Shown piece by piece: positions 1 through 4,589 of a stretch of DNA of 7,229 nucleotides. The position numbers and the translations under genes are program-made. The notes beneath the pieces were generated by a model. The model saw only the letters and a list, made by a program, of their open reading frames with translations. It was not told where the DNA came from and ran no database searches. This DNA is from Bacteroidales bacterium (lineage in GTDB: Bacteria > Bacteroidota > Bacteroidia > Bacteroidales > JAOZMU01). Position 1 is the first letter of the stretch; the number at the start of each line of letters is the position of its first letter. Where the stretch lies: assembly GCA_029934165.1 (NCBI GenBank), contig JAOZMU010000164.1, forward strand, positions 1 through 7,229. The letters run 5' to 3'.

Positions 1-99
1 CCATCGGGATTACATCTTTGTAGCCCCGTATGTAGTGCAACGGAATGCGGGGAAAAAATCACCACAAACGCAAAGTCGCGTAGAGACGAAATGTATTTT
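1..99. repeat. Dispersed ~100-bp repeat, copy A
   Basis: The first 55 bases are identical to 277-331, and bases 64-99 are identical to 343-378; only a short central segment (56-63 versus 332-342) differs in sequence and length. Within the first block, CCCCGTAT (24-31) can pair with ATGCGGGG (45-52), giving an 8-bp stem with one G-T pair. No reading frame of note is present. This looks like a non-coding interspersed palindromic element. The copy may begin before the window edge. Confidence 0.9.
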
Positions 100-133
100 G
101 TTGTACGCAATCTTGCATACGTCCTTGTGTTAT

Positions 134-182
134 GCTACACATAACCTTGCATTACGCTACACATAACCTTGCATTACGCTAC
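134..182. repeat. 22-bp tandem repeat, about 2.2 copies
   Basis: The unit beginning GCTACACATAACC occurs at 134-155 and again at 156-177, with a partial third start at 178-182; the two full units match exactly. It lies between the two copies of the dispersed repeat in a gene-free stretch. The rest of 100-276 shows no supportable gene. Confidence 0.85.
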
Positions 183-193
183 GCTACATACAA

Positions 194-222
194 GGCTACA
201 AATATTTCATTCCTACGGAATT
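194..222. repeat. Diverged inverted relative of the dispersed repeat
   Basis: GGCTACAAATATTTCATTCC and the following bases match the reverse complement of bases 1-25 (and 277-301) at about 19 of 25 positions, including an unbroken GGCTACAAA. It is probably an older relative of the same palindromic repeat family in opposite orientation. The function is unknown. Confidence 0.55.
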
Positions 223-276
223 GTATGTGAAAAACGTCTTTTGCAAAAATCGTAACCTATTGTAAATCAACGTGTC

Positions 277-378
277 CCATCGGGATTACATCTTTGTAGC
301 CCCGTATGTAGTGCAACGGAATGCGGGGAAATGAAATTAATCACAAACGCAAAGTCGCGTAGAGACGAAATGTATTTT
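277..378. repeat. Dispersed ~100-bp repeat, copy B, abutting cas5
   Basis: This is the second copy of the element at 1-99, with identical 55-bp and 36-bp blocks around a variable centre. The stem CCCCGTAT/ATGCGGGG lies at 300-307 and 321-328. The last two bases of the copy (377-378) are part of the cas5 stop codon, so the element begins exactly where the coding sequence ends. As the first structured sequence after the cas operon it could help end the transcript, but it has no clear U-tract terminator. Confidence 0.9.
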
Positions 379-1042
379 ACAAAAATCTATACGAACTATA
401 TGACTTTGATGAATTTCCAGAAACAACAGGAATCAATAATAAATTTTTATCCCTTTTAATTGTTTTTGGGCTATAATTGCTCACTTTTTCAAATGTTGCA
501 TTTTTTGGGAAATCATCATACTCTTGTAAAATACCTGCCGAAAGTTCTGTTGTATTAAATTCTTTAACATTATTTTCTTTAGGATTTTCATGGTATTTCA
601 AAAATTGGAAAAAAGAACCGCGCTTTCCAAAATAATTTATTTTGTAAATATATTTCATCAAAAAAATCTTTGCTTCTTCACAATCTGGCTCAAAGATTAG
701 TTCAATTTTGTTTGAAATATGAACAAACTCCCTAAAACTTACCGTTGATTGATACCCAATACCTTCCCTTTTAGGGCGTTGGATTTTTATAAATGAATTA
801 TTAACACAAAAACCTCCATAAATTGAAAATGATATTTTTGTTTTGCTAATGTAATCAAACTCCTTGCTTTTTTTTGCTGACAACGATTCTAATTGATTTC
901 CTGCCGTAATCGCTTGATTTAGTATTGCCATTTTTACAGCATAAGGCGAGGGCAAAAATAAAGACTTCGCCCCCGAATTTGTAGAATTACTGTCTTTCAG
1001 CGAAAATAGGCTTGTTGGCATAAAAAATGCTGAAAATTTCAT
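377..1042 (-). CDS. cas5: Cas5 subunit of type I Cascade
   Basis: Cas5 is the RAMP-fold subunit that caps the 5' handle of the crRNA and contacts Cas8 in the type I surveillance complex. The 221-residue protein has an N-terminal RAMP-like start (MKFSAFFMPT), the segment PSPYAVK at about residues 31-37 that fits the P-S-P-x-x-V region of Cas5 proteins, and YFGKRGSFFQF at about 137-147, which fits the later conserved block. I saw no catalytic motif, as expected for a non-processing Cas5. The ATG at 1042 is one base after the Cas7 stop, so the two genes are surely cotranscribed and probably translationally coupled. No Shine-Dalgarno is visible. The stop codon overlaps the edge of a dispersed repeat, but the protein is not obviously truncated. 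Family assignment is firm; assignment to I-B or the MYXAN-like variant is inferred from the neighbours. Confidence 0.92.
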   Translation of the reverse strand: MKFSAFFMPTSLFSLKDSNSTNSGAKSLFLPSPYAVKMAILNQAITAGNQLESLSAKKSKEFDYISKTKISFSIYGGFCVNNSFIKIQRPKREGIGYQSTVSFREFVHISNKIELIFEPDCEEAKIFLMKYIYKINYFGKRGSFFQFLKYHENPKENNVKEFNTTELSAGILQEYDDFPKNATFEKVSNYSPKTIKRDKNLLLIPVVSGNSSKSYSSYRFL

Positions 1043-1043
1043 A

Positions 1044-2033
1044 TTAGTTTATTTTATAAGGTTCTGCTGTTATTAATTCCTCAAAAATACCTGACAATTC
1101 TCCAAGTCCATTAAACTCCTTAACTTCAATTATTTCAGCACCTTCAATTTTGTTTAAATTATCTTTAACTGTTAATATTTCAGTTTTATAATTCTCATTT
1201 ATAGGGCTTACCGTAGGTGCAGGTGTTGAATTAGCCGAAATTGAAACTACTCCTTCAAAATCCGTAATATGAGGTTTTTGTGTACTCGTCATTGCTCCTT
1301 TAGGATTTAAAAAAGTGTTTAACAAGCTACTTAAAAGAGCTTTGTATCTGTCATTTCGGTTATCAATTTCAGGATATGACCTTGTTACATCGTTATACGA
1401 AAGTCTGTAAACATCAACATTACAGATAAAAGCATAAATGCCATGATTTGCAGGACGATGAAAAATGTTTTGTCCGTCGTTGCTTGATGTTCCTTTTTCT
1501 TTATTACCCGCATCAGAAACTATTTTTGTATGAATATAAGTTTCTGTATTATTTTTTTCAGGAATACCAACTGTCCAAGCAAATTCCACAACCGATTTTC
1601 GTGCGTGATTTTTATTTTGCTTCCTATTTTCATCTCTTAATTCTGTAATTAAAACTCCGTGTGTATCATCAATAATACAATTTTCGATTATTGCATCAGC
1701 AATTTTATCATCTTTCACTTCTTTTAAATCTTTTACATCTTTAAAAGAAGTTCCCAAATCTTCACCACTCGACAATCTATTTGGATTTCCAATTTCGCAA
1801 TTTGAACATAATGGCAATTTATTTTCTTTTGCTTTGTTAATAAGATGCTCAACATGAATATGTTTAAACATATCTCCACTGATACCGTTTACGGTGTGTT
1901 CTTCTCCGTCATTACCAATTATTGTTAATTGACGTGTCATAATTTGATTACCTTCGCCTCCTTCATTATTGAGAGAGTGCATATTAAGCGTTATTCTTCC
2001 GCTTATTGATATTGATGCTATTTTTTTTGACAT
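1044..2033 (-). CDS. cas7: Cas7 backbone subunit, DevR/Cst2-like
   Basis: Cas7 is the repeated backbone subunit that coats the spacer part of the crRNA in Cascade. The 329-residue protein carries a very recognisable DevR-type N-terminus: ISGRITLNMHSLNNEGGEG at about residues 10-28, then MTRQL, then VNGISGDMFKHIHVEHL at about 48-64. A CxxC pair (CSNC, about 76-79) follows. The size fits Cas7/Cst2/DevR proteins. The ATG at 2033 comes 34 bp after the cas8 stop, and cas5 follows after one base, so it is central in a cas8-cas7-cas5 transcription unit. No Shine-Dalgarno is seen, as in its neighbours. In Myxococcus the related devR sits in the developmental dev operon; nothing here indicates a developmental role. 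Family call is the most secure in the window together with Cas3. Confidence 0.96.
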   Translation of the reverse strand: MSKKIASISISGRITLNMHSLNNEGGEGNQIMTRQLTIIGNDGEEHTVNGISGDMFKHIHVEHLINKAKENKLPLCSNCEIGNPNRLSSGEDLGTSFKDVKDLKEVKDDKIADAIIENCIIDDTHGVLITELRDENRKQNKNHARKSVVEFAWTVGIPEKNNTETYIHTKIVSDAGNKEKGTSSNDGQNIFHRPANHGIYAFICNVDVYRLSYNDVTRSYPEIDNRNDRYKALLSSLLNTFLNPKGAMTSTQKPHITDFEGVVSISANSTPAPTVSPINENYKTEILTVKDNLNKIEGAEIIEVKEFNGLGELSGIFEELITAEPYKIN

Positions 2034-2067
2034 TTTAAAATATTTTAGATAGTTACAATTCAGTTAT

Positions 2068-3849
2068 TTATTCAGCATTATCACCATTTTGTTTCTTGTT
2101 TTCCTTTTCTTCTTTTTTAGATAGCGCAAATCCATAAGAAGCAAGCAATGCCCCGACTGTTTTCGCAGGATTATTATCTAATAATGAATAAAAATCAGTT
2201 AATTCATTTTGCCTAACAGGTTTACGAAAACCTTTTGCAAGTTCTGACTTTCTCGCTGTTTCAGCATTGTACGTTGCTATAAATTCTCCGATATAAGTTG
2301 CTAAGTCTTTTGCTGTTTTTGACTTATTTTGCAAAGTTTGTGCGACACCATACCTAACCTCAAAATTTCTTTTGTTTTTTGGTGTATATTGCAAACTAAC
2401 TGTACTTCTTCTTATTGCAGCAGCTACTGCCTGAAAACCTTCGTTTTCAATAATTTTCGTTAAATTGAGATTTTCCTTTTTATCCATGTGTTCATAAAAT
2501 TTAGTTAATGTTTCGTGTGTAAATGGTTTTATGTAATATTTTTCATCAATTAATGACTGCATCAGATACGCAGCGTACCAGTTAGAAAATTTAAAAAAGC
2601 TCTCAAGATGCGAAGCGTTTATAAAATTCCGATAAGCTAAAAGAGCTTGCACAGAGCTACCCAATTCCTCTATACCACCAACAATTGATATTTGTTCTTC
2701 TAAAATTTCGAGCCATGTATCAACATCATCTTTATTATCAATGATAACAAAATCGGGTGTTTGTATAAAGGCAATATTTGAAACCGCTTTATTTTGTCCT
2801 AAATCTTTCTGGTAAACAGAATGCAAACCTTTAATTCTATTTTTTGCTTTCCCGAAATAGTCTTGATTTTTCTCGGAGTTTTCGAGTAATTTTTTCATTA
2901 AAATTAAAATATGTAAAATATCTATTCTAATAGGAGTATCTCCTTTCCCTTTCAAAAGCTTTTTGAAACTTTCAATAATTTCAGTTTTTTTCGATAGATG
3001 AATGTCATTAAATTCTGGTACAAATACCTTTAAATCATAACTACTACCGACTTTAACAGACTGGCAAATCATACTATTAATTGCGCCAGATGTTTTTAGC
3101 GTTTCACTAATCCAAGGTAATTTAAAATTAAATCCATTTAATCCATTTGCTTTTGATTTATTAAGACCTTTTCCCTGATTTGGGTTATAGAGTTGAGTAG
3201 CTGTTATATCTTTCGAGAAATTATTAAGCTCCTTCTTTTTTATTAATTTTGGATATTCTAATTCCTGATTTTCAGAATAATACCTAAAAATATCGCTTAT
3301 TAGTATTTTGAAGTTATCTTTATTTAAATAAAAATTATGATAAATCTTTTTAAATCCACTGAGCTGATTTGGAGTGCTTGCTTGACTATAAACATCAAAC
3401 TCAATATCTATTTTCGCAGCACCCTCACTACTATATTTGTCTTCAATTTCTTTTAGCTTCTTTCTTTTTTGCGGTTCTTTTTCTTTACCAGAAAACTTCT
3501 TGTAAACTTCATTTATTTCATCTCTACGTTGTTCTCTTAATTTTTTTTGTTCATCATAGCGAAAAACTGAATTATCATATTTTAGACCCTCTGGTAGAAT
3601 AAGTTTGCCTTCTTTGTTTCTTCTTGCAATAAATTTTATGACATGAAAATAACTTAGCTTATTTATCATTTCATCTGTTATTTCAGTTTTAGGAGTTACT
3701 GTGTAGAATTTATCATCACTTGAAATTGCAATATTTTTTCGCCTTACTCCTACTGCATCTAATATTTGAAATAATAAATTTGCCAAACCATAAGCTTCAA
3801 GTGTTTCGGCATAAGTTCCAGTTTGTTTAGGTATTTTAAATTCTTTCAT
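2068..3849 (-). CDS. cas8: Cas8-type large subunit of Cascade (probable)
   Basis: A 593-residue protein encoded directly before cas7 and cas5, in the position and size range of the type I large subunit, which reads the PAM and helps open target DNA. The sequence alone gives me no diagnostic motif. The N-terminus contains TGTYAETLEAYGLANLLFQI (about residues 10-29). A lysine-rich stretch at about 105-140 is followed by a mixed middle region. The C-terminal third looks mostly helical, as expected if the small-subunit function is fused, since no separate cas11 gene is seen. The tail is charged and low-complexity (KKEEKENKKQNGDNAE). The ATG at 3849 has an A-rich upstream region without a Shine-Dalgarno. 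I infer Cas8 of a I-B or MYXAN-like (Cas8a1/Cmx1, DevT) kind; the exact subfamily is uncertain. It is separated from the preceding small gene by about 90 bp containing a dispersed repeat. Confidence 0.82.
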   Translation of the reverse strand: MKEFKIPKQTGTYAETLEAYGLANLLFQILDAVGVRRKNIAISSDDKFYTVTPKTEITDEMINKLSYFHVIKFIARRNKEGKLILPEGLKYDNSVFRYDEQKKLREQRRDEINEVYKKFSGKEKEPQKRKKLKEIEDKYSSEGAAKIDIEFDVYSQASTPNQLSGFKKIYHNFYLNKDNFKILISDIFRYYSENQELEYPKLIKKKELNNFSKDITATQLYNPNQGKGLNKSKANGLNGFNFKLPWISETLKTSGAINSMICQSVKVGSSYDLKVFVPEFNDIHLSKKTEIIESFKKLLKGKGDTPIRIDILHILILMKKLLENSEKNQDYFGKAKNRIKGLHSVYQKDLGQNKAVSNIAFIQTPDFVIIDNKDDVDTWLEILEEQISIVGGIEELGSSVQALLAYRNFINASHLESFFKFSNWYAAYLMQSLIDEKYYIKPFTHETLTKFYEHMDKKENLNLTKIIENEGFQAVAAAIRRSTVSLQYTPKNKRNFEVRYGVAQTLQNKSKTAKDLATYIGEFIATYNAETARKSELAKGFRKPVRQNELTDFYSLLDNNPAKTVGALLASYGFALSKKEEKENKKQNGDNAE

Positions 3850-3900
3850 TTGTTTTTGGATTTTATCAATTATTGTTGTATCTTTGTTGTAGTATTAATT

Positions 3901-3974
3901 GGATACACGCAAGTGCCCAATACCATAAATCCCGACCCTACTAACCGGATACACGCAAGTGCCCGGTGGTCGGG
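3901..3974. repeat. Dispersed repeat: 18-bp direct repeats plus inverted repeat
   Basis: GGATACACGCAAGTGCCC occurs exactly at 3901-3918 and 3947-3964. An inverted repeat, CCCGACC (3931-3937) and GGTCGGG (3968-3974), encloses the second copy. The element is more G+C-rich than the surrounding genes. Read on the minus strand it encodes the last residues (TGHLRVSG) and stop of the preceding small protein, so it overlaps that gene. It could fold in RNA between the small gene and cas8 and weaken or end readthrough, but a run of U after the stem is not evident. Confidence 0.85.
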
Positions 3975-4378
3975 TTATTTTTTTGTATCAGTGCTTGGTC
4001 ATAGAAAAAGGTTTTGTTCTGTGTTTCTCTCACTAATATTTTTACATTATATTCCATATTTTTGTAGCTAAAAATGCTAGCAAAAATATGAACTCCCAAG
4101 ATGTTATCTCTTTGTTTTTTATCTTCTTCAAATCCCATATATTTGGACGTTTCAAGAAAATATTTCAAATATTTTATAGACATAATTGTAGCTTCATTTT
4201 TTTCAAGCAAATCAATTTTTTTATAGCTTTTCCCTTTAAGAGTATGTTTTAAGCCTCTCATGTTTATTAGTATTTCCATATTCGCATCAGTATTGCATAC
4301 GACAGTATCTTTCAATTCTATTTTTGCCCAAGCAAAAATGTCATTTCGTAATTGTATCAGCTTTTCAATTTTACCCAT
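3941..4378 (-). CDS. Small BECR-fold (LPD3/PBECR-like) putative nuclease
   Basis: A 145-residue protein between cas3 and cas8, not a known core Cas protein. The pattern resembles the LPD3/PBECR group of Barnase-EndoU-ColicinE5/D-RelE-like domains, often found as RNase toxins or in phage polyvalent proteins: GLKHTL at about residues 42-47 (its histidine is a candidate catalytic residue), a helical stretch with IKYLKYF at about 68-74, VHIFASIF at about 96-103, then YNVKILVRETQNKTFFYDQA at about 110-129. Activity is inferred from this resemblance only. I chose the ATG at 4378; a longer in-frame reading from a TTG at 4414 would begin inside a 30-bp repeat. No Shine-Dalgarno is seen. It probably starts the small gene-cas8-cas7-cas5 unit. 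Its last ten or so residues (PTTGHLRVSG) are encoded by a dispersed repeat, so the native C-terminus may have been replaced. A Cascade accessory or a decayed protein are alternatives. Confidence 0.6.
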   Translation of the reverse strand: MGKIEKLIQLRNDIFAWAKIELKDTVVCNTDANMEILINMRGLKHTLKGKSYKKIDLLEKNEATIMSIKYLKYFLETSKYMGFEEDKKQRDNILGVHIFASIFSYKNMEYNVKILVRETQNKTFFYDQALIQKNNPTTGHLRVSG

Positions 4379-4404
4379 GCTGTAATTTTCATTGTTAAAG
4401 AAAC

Positions 4405-4500
4405 TAAAAAACAAGCATGTGGTTCAATTAAAAGTCAATTTCTTTGTTTGCATCGTATTGTTGGAGTTGTTAAAAAACAAGCATGTGGTTCAATTAAAAG
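4405..4500. CRISPR. Two-repeat, one-spacer CRISPR-like mini-array
   Basis: A 30-bp sequence occurs without a mismatch at 4405-4434 and 4471-4500, separated by a unique 36-bp stretch (4435-4470). The match stops at both ends, so the repeat is exactly 30 bp. This 30/36 geometry is that of a type I-B CRISPR unit. On the plus strand the repeat ends in GGTTCAATTAAAAG (minus strand CTTTTAATTGAACC), which resembles one half of CRISPR repeats common with I-B systems; the other half (TAAAAAACAAGCATGT) does not. It therefore looks like a diverged or specialised repeat. It lies in the non-coding gap between cas3 and the small BECR-like gene, ending 26 bp before that gene's ATG. A simple duplication inside an untranslated leader is the main alternative. 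With only two repeats, CRISPR identity is not proven and the direction of transcription is not settled. Confidence 0.6.
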
Positions 4501-4510
4501 ACAAAACATA

Positions 4511-4544
4511 ATTTATCAATTCCATACTGCTTGCTTTTTAGTTT
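4511..4544. repeat. Diverged inverted copy of the mini-array repeat
   Basis: On the plus strand TGCTTGCTTTTTAGTTT (4528-4544) is the reverse complement of AAACTAAAAAACAAGCA (4401-4417) with one mismatch. In a minus-strand RNA that mismatch is a G-U wobble, giving a 17-bp continuous stem. Similarity continues more weakly through the CAATT and CCATA segment down to about 4511. The same segment can pair over about 13 bp with the first repeat met on the minus strand (4471-4483), so the two pairings are alternatives. Confidence 0.65.
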
Positions 4545-4546
4545 TA

Positions 4547-4578
4547 CAAAACTATCGTAAACATTCACTAAGACAAAA
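4547..4578 (-). promoter_or_regulatory. Bacteroidota-type promoter upstream of mini-array and small gene
   Basis: On the minus strand TTTG (4577-4574, in a TTTTG run) is followed after 19 nt (4573-4555) by TAGTTTTG (4554-4547). This fits the Bacteroidota primary sigma factor consensus of TTTG, 19-21 nt, TAnnTTTG at every defined base. Transcription would begin near 4540, just after the cas3 stop, and run through the inverted copy, both 30-bp repeats and the spacer into the small BECR-like gene and probably cas8-cas7-cas5. A+T-rich DNA gives chance matches, so this is a candidate. Confidence 0.55.
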
Positions 4579-4589
4579 TACAATAGGAA

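Noticed and set aside
3443..3453. An 11-base match inside cas8 to the start of the spacer as read on the plus strand (TCAATTTCTTT)
   Set aside because: It is short, A+T-rich and within a coding region rather than a promoter, with no convincing PAM. It can be explained by chance in this sequence.
3369..4071. Plus-strand reading frames opposite cas8 and the cas8-small gene gap
   Set aside because: Low-complexity, phenylalanine- and leucine-rich translations antisense to well-supported genes and to the dispersed repeat.
4319..4326. TATTTTTG on the plus strand, a possible promoter for plus-strand transcription of the mini-array
   Set aside because: It fits TAnnTTTG, but the nearest TTG upstream is 23 nt away and it lies inside the small coding gene. 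The minus-strand promoter is a better match, so this was not annotated, though plus-strand transcription is not excluded.
4379..4414. Longer form of the small protein starting at a TTG at 4414
   Set aside because: The extra 12 residues (MFFSFFNNENYS) are encoded partly by the 30-bp repeat and the start is a rare TTG, whereas an ATG follows at 4378 where the protein-like sequence begins.
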